Source of the DNA: Sinonovacula constricta
Lineage: Eukaryota > Mollusca > Bivalvia > Cardiida > Solecurtidae
Assembly: GCA_007844125.1 (NCBI GenBank)
Contig: CM017561.1
Span: forward strand, 60,053,450 to 60,117,449
DNA: 64,000 nt
Direction of reading: 5' to 3'
Shown here: positions 1 through 10,055 of the stretch, one piece after another
How the letters are laid out: the number at the start of each line of letters is the position of its first letter
Numbering within the stretch: position 1 is the first letter of the stretch
Made by a program: the position numbers and the translations under genes
The notes under the pieces: model-generated
Told to the model about the DNA's origin: nothing
Seen by the model: the letters and a program-made list of their open reading frames with translations, nothing else
Databases searched by the model: none

Positions 1-150
1 ATAGCTATCTCTATGATGGTGATTTATGCCTGACTGTTCATTCAGATCTGGGACAAGTATGAACTGCATTTGCCGGACCTCTTCAGGTAACAATGACTTA
101 TTTGGTTATTTGAGAAAATAAATTTTGGTCGAAATTGTCGGATACCACCT
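1..150 (+). mobile_element. MITE-1 copy, 3' part (cut by window edge)
   Basis: This is the 3' portion of the most abundant repeat in the window. It ends in the inverted terminal sequence GTCGGATACCACCT, followed directly by TTAA at 151-154. The internal motif 'caggtaacaatgacttatttgg' region is shared with the other copies. The left end lies outside the window. Confidence 0.7.
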
Positions 151-374
151 TTAAGTGAAAATTTAAACAAGTCTTAAAATGTTGATGGAATGTTACACAA
201 CTTCACGGGCTATTAACAAGTTATATTAACGTTATTGGATCATACAAATGTATTTACATTGTCGTTTGCAAAGTTGAGGACACGCCCGAACTTTATAACT
301 GTCGTTTAACAATTGCCACGGCAGAGTAATAATGCACTGTTTATTATAATTGATTCCGTACCATTTTCTTTGGA

Positions 375-650
375 CCGGTCGCAATAGCTCAGGTGGTAAA
401 GCGTCGGCTTGCGGATCGGGAGTCGTGAGTTCAAACCCCGGTCGGGTCAAACCAAAGACTTTAAATTTGGTAGTATTGGCTTTCCTGCTAACGCTCGGTG
501 CTAAGGGAAACAGCATTACGCTTGACTCGTCGGTGTCAGTATAATGAACCGGCCGGGTTCAGGCCCTGGGCACCTCATAAGTGTCCCTGTGCTATAATGA
601 TAGAAATGTCGCTGCTCAGTATCGGCAAAAATGCCGGGATATCCCAGTCC
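375..650 (+). mobile_element. SINE-A copy, tRNA-derived
   Basis: The head has a tRNA-like pol III promoter: an A box (TAGCTCAGGTGG) and a B box-like GTTCAAACCCC about 45 bases further on. A family-specific body follows, containing 'gactcgtcggtgtcagtataa' and 'cagtatcggcaaaaatgcc'. A second near-full copy lies at 29985-30262. A cloverleaf-compatible functional tRNA is unlikely because the similarity runs far past the tRNA length into a shared body. Confidence 0.75.
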
Positions 651-2151
651 CATCCCATTCTCTTTGTAATAGTTCTTTAAAGGTTGAAGCAAAAACATAA
701 ACACGACAGTTTTGATTCACGGTTTACTTGCGTATAAAAGCTTGACAAAATCTAATACACTGTTATTTTGAAACAGAACGTGACTTGGGGCGAATTCCAC
801 CAACATTTACTTAGCGTTAAGTATTCCCTAGGTAAGTATTTAAAACTTAAAACGTCAAAACGTATTCCACCAACACTATTTGTCAACTTAAAAACTTAAA
901 TTTTTATCGTTAATCCAGAAACTTAAAATGTTCATGTTTGCAATTAAATTATTGTATTATGTTGATTATAGTAATAAAATATTAATGAATAAGTAAGATT
1001 TCAGACTGTATTTGTAAGACCAAGTCAAAACCTAATGCAAACGGTAATCACGTATATGTCAGTTCCTTGCGAATCTACATACATTATCATGTAAAATGTA
1101 AATCATAAAACTGTATACATGCCATTTGACATATAACCAATTGAAAAAATACAATAAAGGACAAAGAAAAACCGTTAAAATTATCATTGTAGAAGCACGC
1201 TAGGTTAGAAACATTGCAACACGGTTTATACGCATTTAGCAATCTCCAAGAAGCCATAATTAGTTTATAAGCCAATTTTAGACGACAACTTCCTTTGGTT
1301 TCTTTTACCAGCAGGGGTGGTAAGTGTATGCACATCTAGCACTACTTTGGCATAGAGTTGATTTTTCGCTAAACAATACGAACTTCACTTACATACTAAA
1401 CGGAACGTTTCAAACAAATTTATTTAAACTAATTAGAAAGTGGAGATAGATTTACTCCTGAAAACTGCTCACACACGAGGAATAGGAACTCGAAATGCAA
1501 TCTTCAGAATGTCGCATATATACAAGGCATTGAACAGGTTAAAAAGGTGAAGAAAACGTATCTATATGCACAAGTACATAAGAATGACGTCACTGGATGA
1601 ATTTTATTTGTACGTTTTTACGCCAAGTCAATTTTGACAAGAATATATCATTGTATGTCAGTAAAAAAGACCTTACGCAATGTGCCAGGCATTGATTGAA
1701 GGTTGCGGTTTGCAATTGATCATATCCACTTTGATATATCTCGTGGGCAAGAAGCAACAATGACTAAAGACACAGAGACAGTCCACTGCAACATGATGTA
1801 TTAAGGTAGTATAATCGTATCGCACAACATAGTAAATGTGTATGCTAACACCATTGAAAATTCATACAAAACATTAAACGTTTAAACATAAAACTAAACA
1901 ACAAGTATACGTTAGCATTAAACACAACAAATGCACGAATATTCTTATGAAAGTAAGTTTGTATATAGTGTCATTGTTAAAATTTCTCTAAATAAACTAT
2001 ATTGAATAGTGTACGATTTGTCAATCCTAAAGAGTCCACATTCAAAAGACCGTTTTTAAAAAGTTTACACGCATCGTTAACGAAGAAACACATACTTGAA
2101 AGTATCAACCCCTACGCCTACGAATCCCCTTCTGTCATCCCGACTATCAAT
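651..2151. other. Non-coding spacer
   Basis: AT-rich sequence without a convincing exon. The only local structure noted is a short duplicated phrase (TTCCACCAACA near 795 and again near 866). A donor-like GTAAGT at about 832 has no coding frame in front of it. Confidence 0.6.
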
Positions 2152-2793
2152 CTATAAGATGTCCACGGTAAAATGCCTTGCCATCGGCGCATTGCGGTCT
2201 GTCCCGATCATAAACTCCATCCATGCGGATATGTATGTATCCCGACAGATCTTGCCTTGCTTGTGGATATCAAGGTCGGCGAAGAGTTTTTTGACGGCCT
2301 CTCTGTTGTCGATGCCGAAGCAGTGAAGACCTCGGATCATTTCTTCCTCCTGGATAAAGCCATCTTTGTTGGCGTCGAAGATGTTGAAGAACAACGTGAT
2401 CATCTGGTAGAAGCACACCGGAAACGGGTTCGGTTTAAGATGCGTAATCTCCGAGTAAGCGTTAACGTACATATCTTCGGTGATTTTGCCATCGGTTGTG
2501 GATAACTTCTCGGCAATTTCGAAAACCGTCGGAGTCTGCTCACGGGAGATTATGTTTCCCATTCCAGGAAGATTGGCAAATTTGATTAGTGCCGACCATC
2601 CGTCAACAAGCCACGATCGGATGCCTTTGGCGGTTTCATCGTCCATGTGGTACTCGGAGATGAACGTATCAGCCATCTCAGCAAAGTCGGCGCGGCTCAT
2701 GAAGCCGTTACGTTTCTTATTATGAAGCCGGTACCAGGTTCGAACCTTCTTCTCGATAAATGGATCAAGCTTTTCAGTCGAACTTGTAGCCAT
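2152..2793 (-). CDS. EF-hand protein, sarcoplasmic calcium-binding / calexcitin type
   Basis: The 213-residue product is a cytosolic Ca2+-binding protein of the four-EF-hand SCP/calexcitin kind, which buffers or senses calcium in invertebrate muscle and neurons (family knowledge). One loop is canonical: D140-A-N-K-D-G-F-I-Q-E-E-E151. Three further EF-like positions are degenerate: around N25-D36 (G30), around G102 and around D175-T186 (G180). The protein may therefore bind a single ion. There is no signal peptide or membrane segment. The start is the ATG at 2793 (MATSS...); an in-frame TTG 21 bases upstream is not a plausible animal start. The gene is a single uninterrupted frame ending in TAG, whereas many animal SCP genes have introns, so a retrocopy is possible; the intact frame argues against decay. 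The nearest neighbour is the divergently oriented chitin-binding gene at 4500. The exact subfamily is uncertain. Confidence 0.85.
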   Translation of the reverse strand: MATSSTEKLDPFIEKKVRTWYRLHNKKRNGFMSRADFAEMADTFISEYHMDDETAKGIRSWLVDGWSALIKFANLPGMGNIISREQTPTVFEIAEKLSTTDGKITEDMYVNAYSEITHLKPNPFPVCFYQMITLFFNIFDANKDGFIQEEEMIRGLHCFGIDNREAVKKLFADLDIHKQGKICRDTYISAWMEFMIGTDRNAPMARHFTVDIL

Positions 2794-3048
2794 TTTCAGT
2801 ATGAGTTTAAACAAGTAATCAATAGAACGGACGTAGAAACAGCTTTTTTTTTTACCCGGGAACTACACTACCTAGTCCTTAACCGAGAACCAACAGTTAT
2901 GCGTCACTCGAAACAATCAAATACGGTTCAATGAAAGGAAACTGCTCTAAAATGTCCAACACCAAATAAGTCTCCGAGAGCGATGTAGAACCTATGACCT
3001 GGACGCCGGCTGTCCACAAAGTGCCACTGACAGTATTCCATCAAAGGG

Positions 3049-3054
3049 TATATA
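3049..3054 (-). promoter_or_regulatory. Possible TATA box for the EF-hand gene
   Basis: TATATA on the minus strand, about 255 bases upstream of the EF-hand ATG, in otherwise mixed sequence. The distance would need a 5' UTR of roughly 225 bases or a small 5' intron. The call rests on position and motif only. Confidence 0.25.
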
Positions 3055-3381
3055 TTTGCTGTATTTCCGTGACCGCTCATGCATTTATGATGATTTTGTT
3101 GCTGGCTGCTCGTTGCTTTTAATTACTGAAATATGAACACGAACAGCTTATGGGTGGCATGATGCCGCATTATTGCGGACTTAGTAAAAGATGACACTGA
3201 TCTGACACGTTTACTCAAGCTCCAGAAATAGAATAAAAATTGCACCTTAGTCTTCTAGTGTTAAAAAGTCATACCAAAGTCAAGGGACGGAACAGAATGT
3301 AAAGAATACATATGTTGCAACTTTTGTAATTGTAAACATGGTTTTGATATATAGATCTATAATATAAACTAGGAATGTAAG

Positions 3382-3410
3382 CGAACGTTCGGATAGATAC
3401 CGAACGTTCG
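3382..3410. repeat. Perfect 11-bp inverted repeat
   Basis: CGAACGTTCGG and CCGAACGTTCG are separated by 7 bases (ATAGATA). Each arm itself contains the palindrome CGAACGTTCG. A looser third copy (ATTCGAACG) follows about 16 bases later. Confidence 0.8.
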
Positions 3411-3666
3411 AATGTATTTCAAGCATTCGAACGGTTATAAGATCTATTTACAAAGATATTATAAACACACATGTTAAACACTCTACTATATTTAAAAACG
3501 ACTTGCCAGTGCGCAATATGTCATTTCTATAAGTATAACTAATTTCTTATACGATCTTGTAGGAAAACATACAGCGATGTAAGCAAATAATCAGCAAAAA
3601 TATTTTTTATTCAAAATATCAACAAAGTTTAGGTTTTGTAAAATACAAACAAAACACCATACAAAC

Positions 3667-3867
3667 TTAACCAACTGTGTCCGTGCCGCGCGTAGAACAG
3701 CGGCGTCTATTGGGCAATCCATTATGTAACATCCGCCAGCGCGTTTTAAGGTCGCTATATTTACGCTGTAAGTCTTCCGAGCGTAACGCATTATATTTGC
3801 ATGATGGATGATGTCTTAATTGGTACTTACCAGGGTCGGATTTAGACGGATCTCGCGCACGACCCAT
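3667..3867 (-). CDS. Possible small basic ORF with its own poly(A) signal
   Basis: A 66-codon frame starts at the ATG at 3867 (MGRARDPSKSDP...) and ends at 3667. An AATAAA on the same strand lies about 55 bases downstream (3606-3611). The peptide is rich in Arg and Lys and contains KYSDLKTRWRML, which recalls Myb/SANT-like helices; this resemblance is weak. A consensus donor (CCCTG/GTAAGT) lies inside it at 3830/3831, so the true gene may instead be a spliced one whose first coding exon is only 3831-3867 (phase 1). No family is recognised. A decayed gene copy is equally possible. Confidence 0.3.
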   Translation of the reverse strand: MGRARDPSKSDPGKYQLRHHPSCKYNALRSEDLQRKYSDLKTRWRMLHNGLPNRRRCSTRGTDTVG

Positions 3868-4499
3868 CCTCACCCTCGCCAACCTAATATACAAGACATT
3901 AATAAAACATAGCTATTATATATAAATTCTATCATAATATATATATTTTATATATTATATTCTATGTGAGAAACTTGTCAATAAGTATTATTATTAGAAT
4001 AAATAAACTGTCGGAACATATCTCCGACATTCAGAAAAAAAAAACGATGAGGTCATGTAACTTACTCAGTTTACATAAAAATAATCACGCCCTCTGTAGG
4101 GGAATTACTAGCTTCGCCCTTGATAAAACCATAAACAATTATAAGATGGATCGTATAATCTGGTTCTGCCGGTTTTCTTATTTATCACAAAATTCGCGCA
4201 CGTGACTGAGATTGTTTATACTTACCATTTTAAACTTACGTATAAACGTTCGCAAATACAAAAGGGACACCATAACAATCACGTCGTGATTTTTCGCAGT
4301 GTATTACTTGGAAGTAGAGTTCGATGGCGTTTAGTTATAATAGACCTAACAAATATCATTTGACTGGTTCAATATTGGAAATATAAGCACACGTTGATTC
4401 AAAATCACAGTAAATTAATTAGGTTATAGTGTTAATAACCGATTTCCACGTCTCTTAATTTCACCTTGTGGATTTATTTAAAAAAAAAACACTGAAAAA

Positions 4500-4755
4500 A
4501 TGGATTTTATTCCAATATGTTTTTTCGTCGCCATATTGTGCGGATCGGTCACCGGGAATCCTTGTGCTAACACCCAAAGATCAGACCGTCAACCGAGAGC
4601 GTTGGCCGACCCTGCGGACTGTGCCTCGTTCTACATCTGTTTGGGATCGATAGGGGTCCGGATCAACTGTGAGTCAAGTCACGGCGTAGGCAGCGTTTTC
4701 GATCCCTGGTCCAAGAACTGCGTCCGACCGGGGTCGGAGTTTGATCACAGTTTAT
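4500..4755 (+). CDS. Exon 1, chitin-binding protein: signal peptide and first peritrophin module
   Basis: The exon starts with ATG at 4500 and encodes a typical secretion signal (MDFIPICFFVAILCGSVTG). A chitin-binding type-2 (CBM14/peritrophin-A) module follows, with its six-cysteine order: CANT, ADC, FYIC, INC, KNC, then a sixth cysteine whose codon is split by the intron. The aromatic-rich 'CASFYIC' and 'FDPWSKNC' stretches are hallmarks of the family. The donor GTATGT at 4756 leaves one base (T), so the exon is 85 codons plus one base, phase 1. It joins cleanly to exon 2 at 6107 to make TGC (Cys). The product is expected to be extracellular and to bind chitin, for example in shell matrix, gut lining or immunity. 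Confidence 0.72.
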
Positions 4756-6106
4756 GTATGTGAATATATTTCTTTATTTGTTTAATTTAAAAAAAAGATA
4801 AAAAAAAAATAACAACAACGTCGCATCGATTTAAGTGTGGTCATTTTGTCGATGACAAGCTATTCCGTTGTCAAACAATGACCTTGGACAATGTTATCTG
4901 GTAAGAACCACGGGTCGCTGGAAGGCATGCCATATGGAAGTGTTTTTATAACATATTGTACCTTACTTCACGTAACATTTAAACTACATGTACATAAGAC
5001 TGCATCGATTTAGATACGTTATTTAAATGAAAACACATGATTTTGTCTTGGCATGTTAGACCTTAGATATATACAGGTATATAATTCTACTGTTTCAAAA
5101 ATATATTTACAGTAGATTTTATAGCACTTTCCTGGATCTTTTAATAGTCACATGAGTGTATATATCGCAGCAAAAGTATTAGTACAACATATTAATGTTG
5201 AGTGTATTGTTGGTGCTGTTAATGGTGTTGGTGGTGGCGGAGGCGGCGGTGGTGGTGGTATATTTTTTATAAATGTTCATTCCCCAACTTGTCAGTTATG
5301 AAGACAAGAGTCATTTTCTATTGAATGGTCCCGAACCTGCGACCTTATGATTAAGGACCAATGCATTTCATCATTTGCTGTTTGCGTCAAGTCTCTACAA
5401 TGTAAGGCGTCATGTGTTTACTAGCCTAGCACGAAAAATGTCACGCACGCACGCTTAAAAAAAAAACGTTAACGTCAACATTAAGCAAAACATATTTTTG
5501 TTCTGTCAACAAACAGGTCTATGGGTGTTATGTCTGTTCTTGTTGTCTACTGAGCGCTGACAGATTATTAATTCGTGCCTTCGTTTGAAAAATGGATTTC
5601 TCACCTGAATTACATTGTAGGCCTATGAGTTCTTTGAGAAACAAATGTATATTAAGTATAAACATTATTTTTCTTTGTAAATTGTTAACCATTTCCCGTG
5701 GCTTACAGCAAGAACATTTTTTTAAAAGTCCATAAATAAATTTAGGCCTATTCGCTGTTATTTGATTTGTAAGAAGAATTCGTTCTGGCTATGTTTGGTG
5801 GATCAAAACTCCGAGTAGTTTCTTGTTACATCCATCGACGCATGGCCATCATCCTAGGCAGAGTTATCGTTCGTTCTTGTCACGTAAATGATTAATCGAC
5901 TTTGACTCGGGCCTTCTCGGCTAAGAGTGAGGGTGAGGGTGAAGATTTTCGTATCGTTTTCTGATGCATGCGGTAGTAAAATGTGGTACAGAGAATTATA
6001 TTTTTTCATAGGTTTAATTGTTCTGACTTTACACTGTTTTGTTGTGGGTTTTTTGTTTTTGTTGTTTGCTGACATTGTTCACATTGTTATTGCATCTTTT
6101 GAACAG
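4756..6106 (+). other. Intron 1 of the chitin-binding gene
   Basis: GT-AG intron with donor GTATGT and acceptor TTTTGAACAG. It carries a short GGT-rich tract around 5225-5262. No exon or mobile element was recognised inside it. Confidence 0.6.
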
Positions 6107-6334
6107 GCAACAAACAACTTTATAAGCAGATAAAACCGGAAATGACGTGCCAGAACGCGGATGCACGCTTTATTGACCCAGAAAACTGCGCGCGCTACTT
6201 CCGTTGTGAGGCTGGGTTACAGCGCCCATTGATAACAGAGTGTCCGTATCCGCGTCTGTACAGCGAGGCTACGCAAAGTTGTGAGGTGTTTATGCACGTA
6301 AAGTGTGGAACAAGATGGGAGCCAAAGGATCCAT
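6107..6334 (+). CDS. Exon 2, second chitin-binding type-2 module
   Basis: A 228-nt exon, phase 1 at both ends. The first two bases complete the last cysteine of module 1. A new module then follows with all six cysteines: MTC, PENC, YFRC, TEC, QSC and VKC, plus a further cysteine split across the next junction. The DPENCARYFRC stretch is the classic peritrophin pattern (aspartate-proline, then the aromatic residues that stack on the sugar). The acceptor is pyrimidine-rich (TTTTGAACAG/GC) and the donor is consensus (CCAT/GTAAGT). An internal ATG at 6142 is not a start, because the frame is open to the acceptor and joins exon 1. The exon has exactly the same length and phase as the one at 43126-43353. 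Confidence 0.8.
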
Positions 6335-7679
6335 GTAAGTGCATTTGTTGTACATTTATATGTAGTTTGTAATTGAGGGTGTGGCAGTGCTGGTTGTGGT
6401 CCTGGTAGATTTTCGATGGTGGTAAGTATACATGGTGTTGAGTTGGGGTTTTAAATATACCTGGTAAAACTGTTGATGATATTGTAATAATTTTGGAAAC
6501 GTAGCAGCGGCTGTAGTGTTGGCAAACGGAATCATCGTGACTGAGATTGTATTTGGTGTTGCTGCGGAGTTTGTGGTTGTTGTGGTAGTGAATTGGAAGT
6601 TATGATTGATGTGGCGGTGATGATGTTGGTGGTAGTATTGGTTGTGGGGATGTAAGTGGTATTTTATGTTTTTGTACTGTCGTTATGGTAGTGGGAGTTG
6701 TGGTGGTGACAATGGAAATGGTGATAGTAGTGGTGTTTGGTGGTGTGGTGTTGTTGGTGTTGGTGGTGATGATGCAGGTGTGTGTGTGTGGGTGGGGGGA
6801 TGATTCCTTGTTGTTGTGATGGTTTTGGTGCTGTACGTGGTAGTAATTAATTGAATTGTATTTGTTATTGTTGTCGGTGGTGGTGGTTGTGGAGGTAGTA
6901 TTTGTATTTGTTGCGGTGCAGTGTTGGTTTATTCGATGTTGTTGTTTTGTTGATGGAAGTTATTGTGGTGGTTGTAATGGTGTTGATGGTGGTGGTGGTA
7001 AAGGTGGATGTATTTTTGTTGTCGTTCTATTGGTGGTGTTAGTAGTGGCGGTGGTAGTATTTGTTGTTGTTGTTGTGATGGCGGTTTTATTGGTGGTGGG
7101 ATGAAGTGGTTGTTGTTATCGTAATTGTTATGGTAGTTTTTACTGATGGTAGATGGCAAAAGTGATTGCCGTAGGGTTGGTTGTGGTTTATTTGAGGCGT
7201 CAGTGCCGGTGGTTGCGGCGTTTGGACGATGATTGAAAATTCCTTAGACTTGTTTTGTTCATTCGCATTATAACAAGGAAACAAATCGAGTATAACTGAA
7301 ACGAAATAAAGGTTTTTGTAATCTCCAATAAACATTCTTCTCAAATAAACAACAATTGAGAATCGATTAAATCTTATCCAACGTAAATGGTACAGTTAAA
7401 TACACATTACAAATCACAGAACAACGTTACAGGATAGGTGTCATAATCAATGTTTCTTACGTTTTATAGTTGTAATGTAAAAGTTCAAAACTGTGTATAA
7501 ATTATTCATTATCGTTTTATAGGAATTCTATCATGTCGAAACTAAAGCTTGAAATTATGTTCGACTTTTATAGCATTTACTCACGTGTTTACCATTATCG
7601 ATGTATTACGTTTTGCTTCTTTTTTACACTTTGCTTCTTTGACAATTTCCATTTTGCACATATTGTTTTTCGTTCCCAG
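6335..7679 (+). other. Intron 2 of the chitin-binding gene
   Basis: GT-AG intron with donor GTAAGT and acceptor TTTTTCGTTCCCAG. Its middle part is a degenerate GGT/GTT-rich low-complexity region, listed separately. Apparent long frames there on either strand are composed of Val/Gly or His/Asn runs and are not genes. Confidence 0.6.
6590..7120. repeat. Degenerate TGG/GTT-rich low-complexity tract
   Basis: About 500 bases strongly biased to G and T on the plus strand, with interrupted GTGGTG and TGTTGT runs. Similar but shorter tracts lie near 5225 and 29160-29250. It is strand-asymmetric, so any transcript would be G/U-rich. Confidence 0.75.
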
Positions 7680-8011
7680 GCGACTACGAGGCAAACCAAT
7701 GCCGAGAAAGCGGTTGTGTTGCTTGCAATGTGCGATTTGCGTCTTGCATATCTCTTCCGGACGGACCAAATATCTGGCGGGGTCGCCGGTGGACCCCGCA
7801 TTACGTTATCTGTCGGAATGAACGGGTGGAGCTTCACGGAGATTGCCGACACGATGGGTTGTTGGAGTTGTTTAATCCCTACACGCGACAATGCTTGTCG
7901 GTCTCTGATGTATTCGCAGCGGCAAAAGGTCCACTGGCTCTAATAACTGGCGGTTCCGTCGGCGGCCGGCGGCCAGAAAGAATTTACGACGCCGGGAAAA
8001 CATTAGTTTAA
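7680..8011 (+). CDS. Exon 3, third chitin-binding module, possibly terminal
   Basis: Joined in phase 1 after exon 2, this exon reads CDYEANQCRESGCVAC..., then a divergent peritrophin module (SC, HYVIC, GDC, LFNPYTRQC) and a tail ending in TAA at 8009-8011. Exons 1-3 together give 271 residues. The module lacks an obvious sixth cysteine after RQC, and the last 35 residues are Gly/Ala/Arg-rich and unlike the family. Either the protein ends here with an incomplete module, or the exon really ends at a weak phase-1 donor near 7928 (AAAG/GTCCAC). In the second case the missing cysteine would come from the exon at 43126, which begins with Thr-Cys in the same phase. The extra cysteines at the start of the exon suggest additional disulphides. 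Confidence 0.65.
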
Positions 8012-9743
8012 GGTTACGAGACTGTATGACAGTTCAATAGTTTTCATAGATAAGCTAAAGCAACTGTCAACTGCTCTTCAACAGATGGTTGTGGTTCGAA
8101 CACCTGGGTTAACCTTTTCCCCCTGTTTTCTGTTTGACAATTATTTCTGCATCCCTTGTATCAAATTAAAATAGAGAACAAAATATGTTCCATTTTATGT
8201 TTATTTATTTTAGATATTTTTATCAAGCTACATTTGATCTTTCGATACTGAGTACTCATTCGTTTTAGTGGAGATAATAACTGTAAGTATGTCTGATATC
8301 TCTTGTCTTATCAGCGAAACAGCAATAAGATACGTGTCAATGTGAGTGGTTTTGTGCAAACCTACTAGCTACATCACCATTATAATCCATTACAGTGTAC
8401 AAGAATATTATGCCGCAGCGGGCTTTTTTTTTAAATCCAAGCCTGTTCAGCATAAGCTGAGGATTTATCTTACTTAGACAAACAATGTAGATCCTGATCA
8501 GCCATCTCCCGCTGGGAGCGGTTTAATCGGGGTCTGCACTCTTTGCTGATTAGTCTATATCAATACGTATTGCAACCGATGCATTGATTTATTACATGTA
8601 AGTTGATTGATACGAAGTTTATTAGCACCTACTAAGAATGGTAAGGGCTAATGGCTTGTATACTGGTAGGCCAATATTTAAACGAGTTCTTCCTGGATTG
8701 ATTATTGATTGTTAGACATAAGTCAAACACTTGTTAGACATGTTTTTGTTTGGCTTGCCTCATTCGGAACATCTCGGCCGTTTCTGTATGCATTCAACAA
8801 AGAACCCGTTCCTGAGTCCGAATATCTCGGTCACGTCTACAAAATTTATTCCATGAAAAGTCTAGTAGTTGCCAAGGAAAAAGAGCCACATTCGCAAAAT
8901 CTCAACCTTTTTTCGCTCGTTCTGAAAGTAAAATAGCCGAAGACCTCCTAATAGGCTCGCATCGTAAAGAGATAATTTAGACGTACGGCTTAATTAAGGA
9001 TAACCTTAAAAAAGACATTATTTAATCAAAACGGTTATAATGTTGTGTTGTTTAAAATTCTACTTTTAAACTTTTTTTCGATAAAGTAACACGCTGTTAA
9101 CATGATACAGAAAGCCAATAAAAAGAATGTATTAAAATGATATATAGAAGGAAAATAAAATAACAAAAAGTGCTTGTTTGTTCTTGTACGATTCTAACCC
9201 GAACTTCTTGTATGGCAGTCTTATGCTCTATTACAACACCGTTGAACCTTCTACACTATCTACTGAATCTCCGTGAATAAAAATGGCCAAGGTGTTTCGG
9301 GTGCCACAACGCTACTGACTCTTGACATATGTAAATTGTTTCATGTAGTTTTATTATAAATTAGAGTTCTCACATTGTTTACAAACAACTTATAACATAA
9401 AACTATATTATGATTATGAGTTTGATTTTGATGGGTTTCAATCAGTGCTAATTAGTTTATTTGGATTTGAACCCAAAGAGGAGTCAATCACCAGTTTTAT
9501 TTGGCCTTCTATGCCATTTACTTCTTGTTTGGAATTATTTGATGGCGATGCCATTGTTTCAGCGAACTACACATACCCTGAGTAAATATATGTTCAGTAA
9601 TAATGGTGTTTTTATAATATATAAAGGATAGAGAAGAGACAAACAGAAATACGGACGCTGTATAAATAAAGCGATATGGTCCCAGCTGGTCATATTTTTC
9701 TAAAGATAAAACTTTGGTGAATCACAAGATATGCAGATATTAC
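8012..9743. other. Non-coding stretch with repeat fragments
   Basis: Contains a possible SINE-D fragment (about 8085-8190) and a palindromic CCCGCTGGGAGCGG near 8508. Frames around 8750-8930 on both strands have a mixed, gene-like composition, but no consistent pair of splice sites was found. On the minus strand a 38-codon frame (MASPSNNSKQEV...) lies around 9448-9564; it could be a terminal exon, but its phase does not fit the exon at 9744. Confidence 0.4.
8085..8190 (+). mobile_element. Possible SINE-D fragment
   Basis: Has a B box-like GGTTCGAACAC, followed by 'gacaattatttctgcatccc' and an A-rich end. The same order (B box-like GAGTTCGATTTCC, then 'acaattatttctccatca') recurs at 9920-10055. 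Both are too diverged for firm boundaries. Confidence 0.4.
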
Positions 9744-9852
9744 CTCTGATCTCTTCATTATATGTGAGCATGCTGTCATCAACACAGTGTGTTGTATCTG
9801 GGGTTGGAGACTCAAATGCCTCGCGACGGGTTTCAACTACGTGTACTTTCAT
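9744..9852 (-). CDS. Candidate exon of an unknown minus-strand gene
   Basis: A 109-nt minus-strand segment with an acceptor (TTCTGTACATTGAATAAG) and a good donor (ATCAGAG/GTAATA). It is open in one frame and reads MKVHVVETRREAFESPTPD and so on, phase 0 in and phase 1 out. Its entry phase matches the exit phase of the candidate exon at 13038-13168. The peptide is hydrophilic, with several acidic residues and one tyrosine (LTYNEE), compatible with a cytoplasmic region. No family is recognised. The downstream exon that should follow in phase 1 was not found. Confidence 0.4.
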
Positions 9853-9919
9853 CTTATTCAATGTACAGAAAATATAATGCTGCACTTCCAATTAAAGACG
9901 ATCAAAATTAAGCTTAAGA

Positions 9920-10055
9920 TGCTTCAAAACTAGGGGTTGAGAGTTCGATTTCCGATATGGGCACGCATGGTCAACTTTTTTTTTCTTTCTATTATTTTCA
10001 CTTTTACAATTATTTCTCCATCACTCTACCAGATTAAGAAGGAACAATGTATAGC
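9920..10055 (+). mobile_element. Possible SINE-D fragment
   Basis: B box-like GAGTTCGATTTCC, then a T-rich stretch and 'acaattatttctccatcac' followed by an A/T-rich end. It is similar in order to 8085-8190. The A box region is not recognisable. Confidence 0.4.

Noticed and set aside
6142..6372. Gene starting at ATG 6142
   Set aside because: The frame is open upstream to a good acceptor and joins exon 1 in phase; the 3' end reads into the intron past a consensus donor.
6856..7344. Val/Gly-rich plus-strand and His/Asn-rich minus-strand frames
   Set aside because: Low-complexity TGG/GTT tract inside an intron.
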